This document shows positions 15,369-25,894 of a DNA stretch of 64,000 nucleotides, one piece after another (position 1 is the first letter of the stretch; every line of letters starts with the position of its first letter). The stretch is from Niallia sp. NCCP-28 (GTDB taxonomy: Bacteria > Bacillota > Bacilli > Bacillales > Cytobacillaceae), in the NCBI RefSeq assembly GCF_023168165.1, contig NZ_BQYJ01000003.1, forward strand, positions 248,001 through 312,000, read 5' to 3'. The notes beneath the pieces are model-generated. The model made no database searches and was not told the origin of the DNA. It was given only the letters and a program-made list of their open reading frames with translations. The translations under genes were made by a program, and so were the position numbers.

Positions 15369-16268
15369 ATGGACAAATATATAGCTTTTGATGTTGGCGG
15401 AACTAATGTGAAACATGCGTTATTATTTGAAGACAGCAATATAATAAACAATGGAAAATATAAAACAGATTGTACCGATTTAGCCGCATTTTTAGATGGG
15501 ATGTTTCATACCATTCTTACTTATAAAAAAAAGCATGATATTAAAGGAATCGCTATTAGTTTGCCAGGTTATATTAATCCAAAAACGGGTTATTCTGAAA
15601 ATGCTGGGTTCATTGAGGCATTGCATAATCAAAATATCAAAAAAATGCTAGAAGAAAAGCTAGGAATTGCTGTGACTGTAGAAAATGACGGAAATTGTGC
15701 AGCATTGGCGGAAAAATGGAATGGAAATGCTGTTGAATGCAAAAATTTTATCTGCATGACTATTGGAACAGGGATTGGGGGCGGCATTATGATAAATGAT
15801 GCTTTATTGCATGGTGCAAGATTTAAAGGCGGAGAATTTGGGCATATGTACATTCAGACAAAAGATGGTTTAAAGGAAAACCTTCATAAAAGTGCTTCAA
15901 CAAGCGCTTTAATTTCAGCATATCGGCAATTAAAACAATTAAACTTATCAGAAAAAGTAGACGGCGAAGAAATTTTTAAAGAGGCAGAAAGCAATAAAGA
16001 AGTGCAAAAAGTTATGCAGCAATGGTACAAAAATATTAGTTATGGTGTTTTTAATTTAGCAGTCACATTTAATCCAGAAAAAATTTTGATTGGCGGTGGA
16101 GTAAGTGAAAGAAATGAGTTGATTTACCATGTGGTCAAGCATTTAGAGACAATTCCTCGTTGGGAAGAATTTAAAGTTCCTATTGATGCTTGCAAACATA
16201 AAAATAATGCAGGGGTAATTGGAGCGCTGCATCATTTTTTGAAAGTCAATAAAAAGCTGGTGAGTTGA
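15369..16268 (+). CDS. ROK-family protein (sugar kinase-like)
   Basis: A 299-residue protein of the ROK fold. The phosphate loop AFDVGGTNVK lies at the N-terminus, ENDGN holds the catalytic Asp, GTGIGGGI is the second phosphate loop, and FGHM follows. The CxCGxxGCxE zinc motif of most ROK kinases is absent: after GHMYI the sequence runs straight to KSASTSAL. No DNA-binding domain is present, so a kinase rather than a repressor is likely. The ATG at 15369 starts the domain; the frame opens earlier at 15318 without support. The sugar is unknown, and no linked sugar transporter is present. Confidence 0.8.
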   Translation: MDKYIAFDVGGTNVKHALLFEDSNIINNGKYKTDCTDLAAFLDGMFHTILTYKKKHDIKGIAISLPGYINPKTGYSENAGFIEALHNQNIKKMLEEKLGIAVTVENDGNCAALAEKWNGNAVECKNFICMTIGTGIGGGIMINDALLHGARFKGGEFGHMYIQTKDGLKENLHKSASTSALISAYRQLKQLNLSEKVDGEEIFKEAESNKEVQKVMQQWYKNISYGVFNLAVTFNPEKILIGGGVSERNELIYHVVKHLETIPRWEEFKVPIDACKHKNNAGVIGALHHFLKVNKKLVS

Positions 16269-16379
16269 TTTGTCTGATGCAACTAGTAATGGCTGGGCTT
16301 TTTCTGCTGAAATAAGTTTTTTCAAACAGTAATGGGATAAGGCCTCTTATAATATGATGAAAATGTAGGGGGTGAAGCT

Positions 16380-16808
16380 ATGGCGGTAGTAAAAGCAACA
16401 AATGCAGATATTGATTTATTGGCACGGCTTCTTCGAGCAGAAGCAGAAGGAGAAGGAGAACAGGGAATGCTGATGGTTGGAAATGTAGGGATTAACCGAA
16501 TGAGAGCAAACTGTTCTGATTTTAAGGGAATAAGAACTGTTTCGGAGATGATTTATCAGCCACATGCTTTCGAAGCAACAACAAAAGGGTATTTTTATCA
16601 GAGGGCACGAGAAAGCGAAAAAAGGTTGGCACAGCGCGCGATAAACGGAGAAAGGTTATGGCCTTCCAAGTATAGTTTATGGTATTTTCGACCACCTGGC
16701 GACTGCCCGCCAACATGGTATAATCAGCCGCATGTAGGAAGATATAAACTTCATTGTTTTTATGAACCAACTGCACAAGAATGTGAAAATGTGTATAACA
16801 CTTTTTGA
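16380..16808 (+). CDS. cwlJ: Spore cortex-lytic hydrolase CwlJ
   Basis: A 142-residue enzyme of the SleB/CwlJ hydrolase family, identical in length to B. subtilis CwlJ. It has the conserved start (ARLLRAEAEGEGEQGMLMVGN), then NCSDFKG, QPHAFEA and the C-terminal SLWYFRPPGDCP and ENVYNTF. CwlJ degrades cortex peptidoglycan during germination, notably in response to Ca-dipicolinate, and has no signal peptide. GGGGGTGA precedes the ATG. Expression in the mother cell under SigE is known for the family; no promoter was assigned here. Confidence 0.95.
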   Translation: MAVVKATNADIDLLARLLRAEAEGEGEQGMLMVGNVGINRMRANCSDFKGIRTVSEMIYQPHAFEATTKGYFYQRARESEKRLAQRAINGERLWPSKYSLWYFRPPGDCPPTWYNQPHVGRYKLHCFYEPTAQECENVYNTF

Positions 16809-16815
16809 AAGCAGG

Positions 16816-16848
16816 AAAAAAGACGGATGATGTGATCTGTCTTTTTTT
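16816..16848 (+). terminator. Terminator of cwlJ
   Basis: AAAAAGACGGAT and ATCTGTCTTTTT pair with one G-U, followed by a T-run. Confidence 0.85.
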
Positions 16849-17050
16849 GTTTAGGCTATGTTAAGTCATTTGTTGATCTATCCTATTGATTGGAGTGGAA
16901 TGCACTTGTCGGCGGAAAGCGGCTGTCATTCCCTGAAATCAACAGCCAAGTTTATATATATATGTAAAAAGGAAAAAGTACTGTTTGAGATAAATCGGTG
17001 CAAATGGTATATTGTTAAAAAAGTAAAAATATTTAGAGGAGTTAAATCTT

Positions 17051-17527
17051 ATGGCAATCGAACAAGTAAAAACATATTTAAAAAGATGGAATAAAGAAAT
17101 GGATATTCAAGAATTTGAACAGTCTAGTGCAACCGTTTTGGAAGCTGCAAGTGCATTAGGAGTAAAGCCGGAAAGGATTGCGAAAACACTTTCTTTTCGT
17201 AAAGGCGAGAATGCTGTTTTATTAGTAGCCGCGGGCGACGGAAAAGTGGACAATAAAAAATTCCGGGCAGTTTTTGGAGAAAAGCCGCGCATGCTTACAG
17301 CAGAAGAAGTATTGGATAAAACTGGACATGCCGTTGGCGGAGTCTGTCCTTTTGGTTTAAAAGAAGATCTAGATGTATACTTGGATCAATCACTTAAGCG
17401 GTTTTCTAGTGTTTTTCCTGCATGTGGAAGCAGCAATTCAGCGATTGAATTAACAAATGAAGAACTATATTTGCTTGGAAATGCTAAAGGCTGGGTAGAT
17501 GTTTGTAAGGGTTGGGAACTGGAATGA
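17051..17527 (+). CDS. YbaK/EbsC-type aminoacyl-tRNA deacylase
   Basis: A 158-residue trans-editing domain protein of the YbaK/ProX fold that hydrolyses mischarged tRNAs (Cys-tRNA-Pro or Ala-tRNA-Pro in studied members). The family landmarks are present: AKTLSFRKGENAVLLVAAGDGKVD, the catalytic-region Lys in DNKKFR, GHAVGGVCPFG and FPACGSSNSAIELT. The GVCPFG signature is typical of the YbaK branch. TTAGAGGAG lies upstream. Its stop codon overlaps the next start (ATGA). Confidence 0.9.
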   Translation: MAIEQVKTYLKRWNKEMDIQEFEQSSATVLEAASALGVKPERIAKTLSFRKGENAVLLVAAGDGKVDNKKFRAVFGEKPRMLTAEEVLDKTGHAVGGVCPFGLKEDLDVYLDQSLKRFSSVFPACGSSNSAIELTNEELYLLGNAKGWVDVCKGWELE

Positions 17528-18306
17528 AAACAGACATAAAAAATAAGCTCGCAACAATAGAAAAAGAGCACCAAATAAAAATTCTTTATGCTTGTGAGGC
17601 GGGCAGTCGTACATATGGTTTATCTTCACCAGATAGTGATTTTGATATTCGGTTTCTTTATATACATCCTAAAGAATGGTATTTATCATTAGATAAAAAC
17701 AAGGATGTAATCGAATTGCCAATTACAGAAAGTTTAGATATGAGCGGCTGGGAGCTAACAAAAGGATTAAGGCTTCTGCGTAAATCGAATCCCGCTTTAT
17801 TAGAGTGGCTGCAAGCAGAAGGGGTTTATTATCAAAATGATTACTTTTTCGCAAAAATAAGTGAAATAAAAGAACAAGCATTTAATCCCCGTGCTTGCTA
17901 TTACCATTACATGCATATGGCAAATAGAAATGAACAAAAAAGCCAAAGAATCAAGGGACAAAAAATAAAAGTCATTTTTCACATAATGCGTCCCCTTTTA
18001 GCTTGTCGATGGATTGAACAAAAGCATACGTTTCCGCCGAATCACTTTTTGGCATTAGTAGATGAGCTAGTAGATGATGAGGCATTAAAAAAAGAGATAG
18101 CAAATTTGGTGAAAGCCAAAAATAATGGGAGCACCACTTATCAGAAAGAGGATATAAAAAGGATTACCAGTTTTATTCAACAGCAATTAACAGGAATAGA
18201 TCAAGCTGCAAGCTGTATTTCAAGCGGTTTAGAAGATGAAAGAGAACTAACTTTATCACTTGATAATTTATTTCGGGATGTTTTGCATGCAAATCGGACA
18301 AATTGA
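17524..18306 (+). CDS. YcgL-like nucleotidyltransferase
   Basis: A 260-residue protein with an N-terminal minimal nucleotidyltransferase domain: the GSRTYGLSSPDSDFDIRFLY segment carries the GS and DxD catalytic signature. The rest is helical. It resembles B. subtilis YcgL, whose substrate is unknown. The ATG at 17524 overlaps the stop of the YbaK-type gene, indicating translational coupling and perhaps a shared role in tRNA or nucleotide metabolism, which is inference only. Confidence 0.83.
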   Translation: MKTDIKNKLATIEKEHQIKILYACEAGSRTYGLSSPDSDFDIRFLYIHPKEWYLSLDKNKDVIELPITESLDMSGWELTKGLRLLRKSNPALLEWLQAEGVYYQNDYFFAKISEIKEQAFNPRACYYHYMHMANRNEQKSQRIKGQKIKVIFHIMRPLLACRWIEQKHTFPPNHFLALVDELVDDEALKKEIANLVKAKNNGSTTYQKEDIKRITSFIQQQLTGIDQAASCISSGLEDERELTLSLDNLFRDVLHANRTN

Positions 18307-18466
18307 ATTTTCTATTCATTTCGTCCGATTGCTCATTTATTTGGAATAAAACGGATGCTTTAATAGTATTAAAGCAAAATAAAATGCGTGGTGGGACGAA
18401 TTTAAAAAGATTGGTCAGGATTTGAGGAATATTTTCTGGAATGTGAGGATTTTAGTAAATTCCAAT

Positions 18467-18497
18467 AAAAAACGACCAAAAGCTGGCCGTTTTATTT
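18467..18497. terminator. Bidirectional terminator between ycgL-like gene and lexA
   Basis: AAAACG and CGTTTT flank a CC/GG core with an AAAAGCT loop. T-runs occur on both sides between two convergent genes. Confidence 0.75.
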
Positions 18498-18580
18498 TTG
18501 AATAGTATCTATTATATGCTGACATACTAGTTATAAAATAAGACAAAGATAAGATTTAGTTAGCTCCACCCAGCCAAGCA

Positions 18581-19201
18581 TCACTGGATATGGCGATATA
18601 CGCCTATTACTTTTCCGAGAATTGTTACATTTCGCAAAATAATGGGTTCCATTGTGCTGTTTTCAGGCTGCAAACGAATAGAATCCTTTTCTTTGAAAAA
18701 GCGTTTTACAGTCGCTTCATCTTCTTCTGTCATTGCCACAACAATATCTCCATTGTTAGCTGAGTTTTGCTGGCGTACAATGACATAGTCGCCATCTAAA
18801 ATTCCTGCTTCAATCATACTTTCGCCCATAATTTCAAGCATAAATACATGCTCGTCTTTTGGGGCAAGCCTTTCTGGCAGCGGAAAGTATTCCTCGACAT
18901 TTTCAATAGCGGTAATAGGCATCCCAGCCGTCACTTTTCCTACTACTGGAACATTAATAATATTATATTTTGGTATATTATTTTCTTCTAAGCCTAGTAT
19001 TTCAATAGCACGGGGTTTGGTCGGATCTCTTCTGATTAGCCCTTTGCTTTCCAATCTTGCCAAATGACCATGCACAGTCGAACTCGATGCAAGACCGACT
19101 GCTTCAGCAATTTCTCTAACAGAAGGTGGATATCCTTTTTGACGCACTTCATCTTTTATATAATCTAATATATCTAGCTGCCTTTTAGAAAGTTTTTGCA
19201 T
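18581..19201 (-). CDS. lexA: SOS repressor LexA
   Basis: A 206-residue repressor of DNA-damage genes. The winged helix is at residues about 1-65 ([40 protein letters not shown]). The autocleavage site is Ala-Gly in VTAGMPI, with catalytic Ser in MGESMIEAG and Lys in TVKRFF. The start at 19201 follows AGAGGTG; the GTG at 19210 would lie inside that ribosome site. It is divergent from yneA, as in B. subtilis, with SOS boxes in between. Confidence 0.96.
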   Translation of the reverse strand: MQKLSKRQLDILDYIKDEVRQKGYPPSVREIAEAVGLASSSTVHGHLARLESKGLIRRDPTKPRAIEILGLEENNIPKYNIINVPVVGKVTAGMPITAIENVEEYFPLPERLAPKDEHVFMLEIMGESMIEAGILDGDYVIVRQQNSANNGDIVVAMTEEDEATVKRFFKEKDSIRLQPENSTMEPIILRNVTILGKVIGVYRHIQ

Positions 19202-19282
19202 TATATGCACCTCTAGTCATTTTTCTTATGGCAATTATAGCATGTATTGCTAATTGATACAAACATAAGTTCTGATTTTTGT

Positions 19283-19337
19283 TGACATAAAACATTTGTT
19301 CGTATTAATATGGGTATGTAAACGAACGTATATTCTG
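19283..19337. promoter_or_regulatory. SOS promoter and LexA boxes of lexA-yneA
   Basis: A SigA-like promoter toward yneA is visible: TTGACA (19283-19288), 17-bp spacer, TAATAT (19306-19311). Two near-matches to the Gram-positive LexA box CGAACnnnnGTTCG are present. One (CGAACAAATGTTTT) is read on the minus strand at 19302-19289, inside the spacer. The other (CGAACGTATATTC) is at 19323-19335, downstream of the -10. Confidence 0.75.
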
Positions 19338-19352
19338 TAGAGGTGATTTTTT

Positions 19353-19667
19353 ATGTGGCAAAAAATTTGGACCAATTATTCTTATACTATTATTCTATTT
19401 ATTTTCAGTATATTAACATGTGCTACGATTGTGCTATATAATAATGCTAATCATGATAAACAATATGTAACGATTAAGGTGGAACAAGGGGATTCATTAT
19501 GGAGCATTTCTGAAAAGTATAATGGGAAATATAGTATGTCAAAAAAACAATTTATCAAATGGGTGGAAACGAAAAATCGATTGGCAGCTAATCAGCTTAC
19601 AGCAGGAAAAGAAATTATTATTCCAATAAAAGCAGAAGACGAAAATATTCAATTAGCTTCTGATTAA
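19353..19667 (+). CDS. yneA: SOS cell division inhibitor YneA
   Basis: A 104-residue membrane-anchored protein: one N-terminal helix (about 9-28) followed by a LysM domain (about 40-95; VEQGDSLWSISEKY ... AGKEIIIPI). In B. subtilis YneA delays division during the SOS response and is the first gene of the LexA-controlled yneA-yneB-ynzC operon. The order and the divergent LexA gene are the same here. AGAGGTGA lies before the ATG. Confidence 0.92.
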   Translation: MWQKIWTNYSYTIILFIFSILTCATIVLYNNANHDKQYVTIKVEQGDSLWSISEKYNGKYSMSKKQFIKWVETKNRLAANQLTAGKEIIIPIKAEDENIQLASD

Positions 19668-19715
19668 AAGAACTAGAACAAATAAGATCAAGATACATAA
19701 CAATTTGAAAAATAA

Positions 19716-20417
<702 letters not shown>

Positions 20418-20566
20418 ACTTAAACTACTGTTCGTTTAATAAAATGATTAATTTTTTTTCCTATGGTATAATTATTTTTTAGCAATAAATGAACTTCGTT
20501 TAATTACACGGTAATAATTGCTATATGGCTGTTTTATAAATACTATAGATTTTAAAGGAGTTTTAT

Positions 20567-20800
20567 ATGATTTCAAATACTAAGTTAGCACGTATAAATG
20601 AACTGGCCAAGAAAAAAAAGGAAGTAGGATTAACCGAAACAGAAGCAAAAGAACAAACGGCGCTTAGAGCAGAATATTTAAAAGGCTTCCGTTCGACTAT
20701 GTTAAATACTTTGGAAGGTGTTACGATTTATGATCCTAATGGCGAAGATGTAACGCCGCAGAAATTAAAAGATATGCAAAATAAAAAGAAATTGCATTAA
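20567..20800 (+). CDS. ynzC: Conserved DUF896 protein YnzC
   Basis: A 77-residue helical protein of the UPF0291/DUF896 family, the same length as B. subtilis YnzC. Landmarks are INELAKKKKEVGLTETEAKEQ and the tail DPNGEDVTPQKL. It forms a helical hairpin in the solved structure of the family. Its function in the SOS operon is unknown. AAAGGAG lies upstream of the ATG, and a strong terminator overlaps the stop. Confidence 0.93.
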   Translation: MISNTKLARINELAKKKKEVGLTETEAKEQTALRAEYLKGFRSTMLNTLEGVTIYDPNGEDVTPQKLKDMQNKKKLH

Positions 20801-20814
20801 TGCAATTTCTTTTT
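20783..20814 (+). terminator. Terminator of yneA-yneB-ynzC
   Basis: AAAAAGAAATTGCA and TGCAATTTCTTTTT form a 14-bp perfect stem with a TTAA loop. Confidence 0.9.
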
Positions 20815-21083
20815 ATTTTTTTTTGTGAAAAAGGAAACGAAAATTTAAAGAAGCTGCTATATATTTAACTGGGGAGTATGAAAAAATATTTTTTATTTGT
20901 ACGAAATTATAAAAAATTTTTTTCGTCAAATCCCTTTAATACTAGGGTTTTTGCTGTTTTCTTTAAAATAAATAAAATAAATATTAAAATTTTTTTAATA
21001 TTTATTGATTCTATTAGTTGTTTTATGGAACAATCGCATTTAATATAATAGTGTAAGGAATAATGAATGAGAGGATGTTTTAC

Positions 21084-23090
21084 ATGACAGCAAATATTGA
21101 TAGTTTATCGATTAATTCGATAAGAACTTTATCAATTGATAGTATCGAGAAAGCAAATTCTGGTCATCCTGGGATGCCAATGGGAGCAGCTCCAATGGCG
21201 TATACGTTATGGACTTCCTTTATGAATCATAATCCAAAAAATCCTAAATGGTTCAACCGTGATCGTTTTGTATTATCTGCAGGTCATGGATCTGCATTAT
21301 TATATAGCTTGCTGCATTTATCAGGTTATGATTTATCTATCGATGATTTAAAACAATTCCGTCAATGGGGAAGCAAAACTCCAGGACACCCAGAGTTTGG
21401 GCATACAGCTGGCGTTGATGCAACTACTGGACCACTTGGACAAGGGATTGCAATGGCAGTGGGTATGGCACTGGCAGAACGGCATTTAGCAGAAACTTAT
21501 AATAGAGATGCATATAATGTTGTAGACCATTATACATATAGCATTTGTGGCGATGGAGATTTAATGGAAGGGGTTTCAGCTGAGGCTGCTTCATTAGCTG
21601 GTCACTTAAAACTTGGAAGACTAGTTGTTCTGTACGATTCCAACGATATTTCATTAGATGGCGACTTAGACAAATCATTTTCTGAAAGCGTGGAACAAAG
21701 ATTTAAATCCTATGGCTGGCAATATATCCGTGTAGAAGACGGCAATGATATTGCAGCATTAACAAGCGGATTAGAAGAAGCAAAACAAGATGAAAATCGA
21801 CCAACTATTATTGAAGTGAAAACAGTTATTGGCTATGGCTCACCAAATAAAGCTGGAAAATCAGCTTCGCACGGTTCTCCACTTGGTGCAGATGAAATGA
21901 AATTAACAAAAGATGCTTATAAATGGACATTTGAAGAAGATTTTTATGTTCCAGAAGAAGTATATGCACATTTTAAAGAGAAAATTGCAGATGCAGGCGC
22001 ATCAAAAGAACAACAATGGGAAGACATGCTTGCTAAATATGAAGCAGAATTTCCTGAATTGGCAAAACAATTTAAAGTGGCAACTTCTGAAACGCTTCCA
22101 GAAGGATGGGATAAAGATATTCCAGTTTATGAAGAAGGTTCAAGCTTAGCCAGCCGTGCTTCATCTGGAGAGGTTTTAAATGCAATTGCGAAAAACTTGC
22201 CATCTTTTATTGGCGGATCTGCTGATTTAGCTGGAAGTAACAATACAATGATTAAAGGAGATAAAGATTTAATTCCTGAACATTATGATGGCCGCAATAT
22301 TTGGTTTGGAGTTCGTGAATTTGCAATGGGCGCTGCATTAAATGGTGCTGCATTGCATGGCGGAGTGAAAATTTTTGGCGGAACGTTCTTCGTATTCTCT
22401 GATTATTTAAAACCAGCTATCCGTCTTGCAGCTCTTATGGGACTGCCTGTAACATATGTATTTACACATGATAGCATTGCCGTTGGAGAAGATGGTCCAA
22501 CACATGAGCCTATTGAACAACTAGCAGGATTGCGTGCATTGCCAAATCTTTCTGTTATTCGTCCGGCTGATGGTAATGAAACTGCTGCTGCATGGAAAGT
22601 AGCTGTTGAATCAACAAATCAGCCAACTGCTCTTGTGTTAACAAGACAAAACTTGCCAACTATTAAAGATACTGATAAAAATGCATATGAAGGTGTAACA
22701 AAAGGAGCATATGTTATCTCTCCATCATCACAAGAAACACCTGATGCTTTATTAGTTGCAGCAGGATCTGAAGTTGGATTAGCTGTTCAAGCACAAAAAG
22801 CATTAGAAGCTGAAGGCATTCACACTTCTGTTGTAAGTATGCCTTCATGGGATCGTTTTGAAAAGCAATCACAAGAATATAAAAACTCTGTACTGCCTAA
22901 AACAGTCAAAAAGCGTCTTGCGCTTGAGATGGGAAGTTCTTTAGGCTGGCATCGATATGCTGGAGATGAAGGCGATGTATTGGCTATTGATACATTTGGA
23001 GCATCTGCACCTGGTAACAAAGTTTTAGAAGAGTATGGATTTACGGTAAATAATGTTGTTGCACGTGTAAAAGCATTATTAGACAAATAA
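21084..23090 (+). CDS. tkt: Transketolase
   Basis: A 668-residue thiamine-diphosphate enzyme of the pentose phosphate pathway that moves two-carbon units between sugar phosphates. The ThDP motif GDGDLMEG is followed by the Asn/Asp pair of [12 protein letters not shown]. The pyrimidine-binding domain ([14 protein letters not shown]) and the C-terminal domain are complete. The ATG at 21084 has AGAGGATG upstream; the frame opens at 21063. Codon use is regular, as expected for a highly expressed gene. It follows the SOS operon and precedes sirA, as in B. subtilis. Confidence 0.96.
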   Translation: MTANIDSLSINSIRTLSIDSIEKANSGHPGMPMGAAPMAYTLWTSFMNHNPKNPKWFNRDRFVLSAGHGSALLYSLLHLSGYDLSIDDLKQFRQWGSKTPGHPEFGHTAGVDATTGPLGQGIAMAVGMALAERHLAETYNRDAYNVVDHYTYSICGDGDLMEGVSAEAASLAGHLKLGRLVVLYDSNDISLDGDLDKSFSESVEQRFKSYGWQYIRVEDGNDIAALTSGLEEAKQDENRPTIIEVKTVIGYGSPNKAGKSASHGSPLGADEMKLTKDAYKWTFEEDFYVPEEVYAHFKEKIADAGASKEQQWEDMLAKYEAEFPELAKQFKVATSETLPEGWDKDIPVYEEGSSLASRASSGEVLNAIAKNLPSFIGGSADLAGSNNTMIKGDKDLIPEHYDGRNIWFGVREFAMGAALNGAALHGGVKIFGGTFFVFSDYLKPAIRLAALMGLPVTYVFTHDSIAVGEDGPTHEPIEQLAGLRALPNLSVIRPADGNETAAAWKVAVESTNQPTALVLTRQNLPTIKDTDKNAYEGVTKGAYVISPSSQETPDALLVAAGSEVGLAVQAQKALEAEGIHTSVVSMPSWDRFEKQSQEYKNSVLPKTVKKRLALEMGSSLGWHRYAGDEGDVLAIDTFGASAPGNKVLEEYGFTVNNVVARVKALLDK

Positions 23091-23116
23091 TCGTAAAATC
23101 AGCTAAAAAAATCTAG

Positions 23117-23150
23117 AAAAAAGGAGCGGCATGAATGCTGCTCCTTTTTT
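23117..23150 (+). terminator. Terminator of tkt
   Basis: AAAAAAGGAGCGGCAT and ATGCTGCTCCTTTTTT form a long stem with a two-base core. Confidence 0.9.
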
Positions 23151-23211
23151 CCTAAACATGTTCAAAAGAAAATTTTTTGTCTTTTTATAAAAAAATCTCT
23201 ATTCGACAAAA

Positions 23212-23219
23212 CTAGTCTG
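23212..23219 (-). promoter_or_regulatory. Spo0A box upstream of sirA
   Basis: The minus strand reads TTGTCGAA, an exact match to the 0A box, 83 bases before sirA. SirA is known to be induced by Spo0A-P, so activation from this site is plausible. Confidence 0.65.
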
Positions 23220-23301
23220 TTTTTTTTACAGCTAAAGACAAAACTTGTACTCGTTCCTTTTTATAATAATAAAAAGACGTTAAGGCAGGTGGAGAGCGAG
23301 T

Positions 23302-23742
23302 ATGAGAAAATATCAATTGTATTTAATAGAAGAAAGTGTAGCTCTACATTATAACGGAAAAGAAAAATTAATTTACAATCTATTTTTGGAGCATACTACT
23401 ACCAAGGATGCTGCTTTAAAAGCCATTTTGCAAAAACAGATTGACTACATAACTCGGCCTATTCCCGTATGGAAAATACAGCAAGTCTTATTAATAGAAT
23501 CACAAAAAAAGAATTGGTTTGAACGAAAAGATGATGGGTACTATATTAAAAATGATCATGCAAGCAATGCGGCATTGTCGATTTTTAATGATTGCTTGCA
23601 AATTGAGGCAAAGGGATATTATGATGCAGAGTTCATATTTTTTGAATTGCTTCATAAATATGAACCTAATTTTTTGGCAATTGATATAGAAAATAGTCGT
23701 TATGGTTGGTTAAAGCCAATAAAACAAAGAAATTTTGTCTGA
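23302..23742 (+). CDS. sirA: Sporulation inhibitor of replication SirA
   Basis: A 146-residue protein matching SirA (YneE), which binds DnaA domain I at the start of sporulation and blocks new rounds of replication. The conserved N-terminus MRKYQLYLIEESVALHYNG and the segment IDYITRPIPVWKIQQVL are present. The locus between tkt and yneF is that of B. subtilis. GGTGGAGAG lies upstream of the ATG, and a perfect Spo0A box lies in the promoter region. Confidence 0.92.
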   Translation: MRKYQLYLIEESVALHYNGKEKLIYNLFLEHTTTKDAALKAILQKQIDYITRPIPVWKIQQVLLIESQKKNWFERKDDGYYIKNDHASNAALSIFNDCLQIEAKGYYDAEFIFFELLHKYEPNFLAIDIENSRYGWLKPIKQRNFV

Positions 23743-23827
23743 AAAAGAGAAAATGCACGGCAGATATTGTATAATAATATCTGGTCTAGTACACTAAGTA
23801 GTAGACAACATGAAGGAGGAAAGAAGT

Positions 23828-24040
23828 ATGTGGATTACGATTGTAGGAATCGTTGCATTACTTGCAGGGATTGCCATCGGATTTTTCATCGCCCGTAAAT
23901 ATATGATGAATTACCTTAAGAAAAATCCGCCAATTAACGAGCAAATGCTGAAAATGATGATGATGCAAATGGGAATGAAACCATCTCAAAAGAAAATCAA
24001 TCAAATGATGTCAGCAATGAACAAACAGCAGGGCAAATAA
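23828..24040 (+). CDS. yneF: YneF-family small membrane protein
   Basis: A 70-residue protein with one N-terminal helix ([29 protein letters not shown]) and a basic cytosolic tail with [21 protein letters not shown], the signature of the UPF0154 family. Its function is unknown, but it is conserved and often essential-like in Firmicutes. The ATG at 23828 is fixed by GAAGGAGG; the frame opens 18 bases earlier. Confidence 0.94.
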   Translation: MWITIVGIVALLAGIAIGFFIARKYMMNYLKKNPPINEQMLKMMMMQMGMKPSQKKINQMMSAMNKQQGK

Positions 24041-24493
24041 GTTTGGTTCATTAATTGTTGTGCTGTCAAAGAGGATGGCTTAAATGGGAGTGCATATATA
24101 AGACAAGTTTACTTATAAACATTATTTCTTTATAAAATAAATGTTTTATCATATATTTGCTTTATTTATGCGTTATTTTTCATTAAAAAATGCAAAACCA
24201 CTTATTCTATTGGGGAATTAGCCAATAGAATAAGTGGTTTTTTATATGAACAGTGATAATAGCTGGAATGGTATTTTTTAACGGAGAAGATGGGGAAAAG
24301 AATAGGGTAAATTAGCTGTTTTATTACTCAGCAGTAGAGGGTTTATTTTAGCCATCTGGCATTTATTGTTTACTGGCATGCCAAAAAATTCAAAAATAAA
24401 CTAGGTGTTTTTTAGAACAGGATTTTGAAAAGAAGCTGATTAAAAGAACAATGGCATTTTTTCTTCTTTGAGATAGAAAAAAGGCATGCGTTT
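24041..24493. other. Intergenic region with a strong terminator
   Basis: No gene is supported. The only clear feature is the terminator at 24194-24241. The rest is AT-rich and without recognised motifs. Confidence 0.5.
24194..24241. terminator. Very strong terminator after yneF
   Basis: Perfect 20-bp arms (24194-24213 and 24222-24241) begin with AAAACCACTTATTC and end with its complement plus a T-run. Confidence 0.92.
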
Positions 24494-24649
24494 TTATTTT
24501 TTTTCGTGTGTGTTATATTTATTTAATAATTGATCTAATTCTTGGCTGCAAGCAATAGTGACATGTGCAGAAAATCCATATTTTTTTGCGATATTTATCA
24601 ATTCTTCTCTTTTAGATTCAATTAGATACAGTAAGTGCCCTTTTGACAT
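24494..24649 (-). CDS. Spo0E-family aspartyl-phosphate phosphatase
   Basis: A 51-residue two-helix protein of the Spo0E family, which dephosphorylates Spo0A-P or related response regulators and so delays sporulation. The hallmark SQELDQLLNKY motif is present near residues 35-45, preceded by a helix with IESKREELINIAKKYG. The start is ATG 24649 with GGAAAGGA eight bases upstream; the frame is open to 24736 but lacks a ribosome site. Members are usually present in several copies, so the exact target is unknown. Confidence 0.85.
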   Translation of the reverse strand: MSKGHLLYLIESKREELINIAKKYGFSAHVTIACSQELDQLLNKYNTHEKK

Positions 24650-24951
24650 CGCTGTTTGTCCTTTCCATTTTATAATTAGGATGGGTTTGCATAAAAGCAT
24701 GGAAGTAATTAAATTGCTGCCACTGCTTACAAACAACTTGGAAAGTAGCAGAATGGAAGTGTATCTACTGTTTTGAACAATAGTTTGATGAATTTATATT
24801 TTAAATTTTCTGCTTATTTACAAAAAATGAAGCACCTTCCTTAAGATAATTATAACGATACTTGGAATTAAATGCAAAAAATTGATGTCGACATATATTG
24901 GGACAGAGGGCATATAAGTAAATAGAAAGGCATGAAAAAGGAGGCTTATTT
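24650..24951. other. Divergent promoter region of spo0E-like gene and ccdA
   Basis: About 300 bases separate two divergent genes. No motif stands out apart from AT-rich promoter-like sequence. A reading frame on the plus strand here lacks coding support. Confidence 0.4.
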
Positions 24952-25659
24952 TTGACGGATATTAATTTATTTTTAGCATTAGGAGCGGGTTTTTTAAGTT
25001 TTATATCTCCTTGTTGTTTGCCCCTGTATCCAGCATTTTTATCCTACATAACGGGAATGTCACTTGAAGAAATGAAACAAGAAAGTGTGTTGTTGCATAA
25101 AAAAAGCTTTATTCATACTAGTTTATTTCTTTTAGGGTTTTCTTTTATTTTTATTGCTATGGCTTATGGCACATCGTTTATCGGTAATTTTTTTTATATG
25201 CATCAAGACGAAATAAGAAGAATAGGAGCCATCATTATTTTTCTATTTGGCTTATTTGTTTTAGGTGTCATCCGACCATCCTTTTTAATAAAGGAGCATC
25301 GCTATTCATTTAAAAATCGACCTTCTGGCTTTTTTGGCACTTTTCTTATTGGCATGAGTTTTGCTGCTGGCTGGACCCCTTGCAATGGACCTATTTTAGG
25401 TGCTGTTTTAACGCTTGCAGGGACAAACCCTGAATCTAGTTTTATTTATATGGGGAGCTATATACTAGGATTTTCTATTCCTTTTTTGTTGCTTACCTTT
25501 TTTATTGGGAGTACAAAAAAATTGAAAAAATACAATCAATTATGGATGAATATCGGTGGAGCGACGATGCTTGCGATGGGATTAGTGTTGTATTTTAATG
25601 GCATGGAATGGATCAATAGATTCTTAAGTCCTTTGTTTGGGGGATTTACTGGCTTTTAA
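24952..25659 (+). CDS. ccdA: Cytochrome c biogenesis protein CcdA
   Basis: A 235-residue, six-helix membrane protein that carries reducing power from the cytosol to thiol proteins outside, needed for cytochrome c maturation and spore functions. The two redox cysteines are present in [12 protein letters not shown] (helix 1) and [12 protein letters not shown] (helix 4). It starts at TTG with AAAGGAGG upstream. The order ccdA-yneI-ccdC is conserved with B. subtilis. Confidence 0.94.
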   Translation: MTDINLFLALGAGFLSFISPCCLPLYPAFLSYITGMSLEEMKQESVLLHKKSFIHTSLFLLGFSFIFIAMAYGTSFIGNFFYMHQDEIRRIGAIIIFLFGLFVLGVIRPSFLIKEHRYSFKNRPSGFFGTFLIGMSFAAGWTPCNGPILGAVLTLAGTNPESSFIYMGSYILGFSIPFLLLTFFIGSTKKLKKYNQLWMNIGGATMLAMGLVLYFNGMEWINRFLSPLFGGFTGF

Positions 25660-25894
25660 AAAAATATATGTTTGATTCTCTCCTGTTTGGAAAAATAGGG
25701 GGTTTTTGTTTATAAAATAATTATTTTTTTCCCCATTTCATAAAGAACGCTGAAATCTGTTCTTTAACAATGGAATGGATAAATATTTATATTGAAAAGA
25801 ATGGGAATTTTAGATATAGTGAATATTGTACAATTGTAAATGGTAAAATGGAATTAATTTTGAACTTCTGTCGTGTGTTAAGGAGGAAACAACG

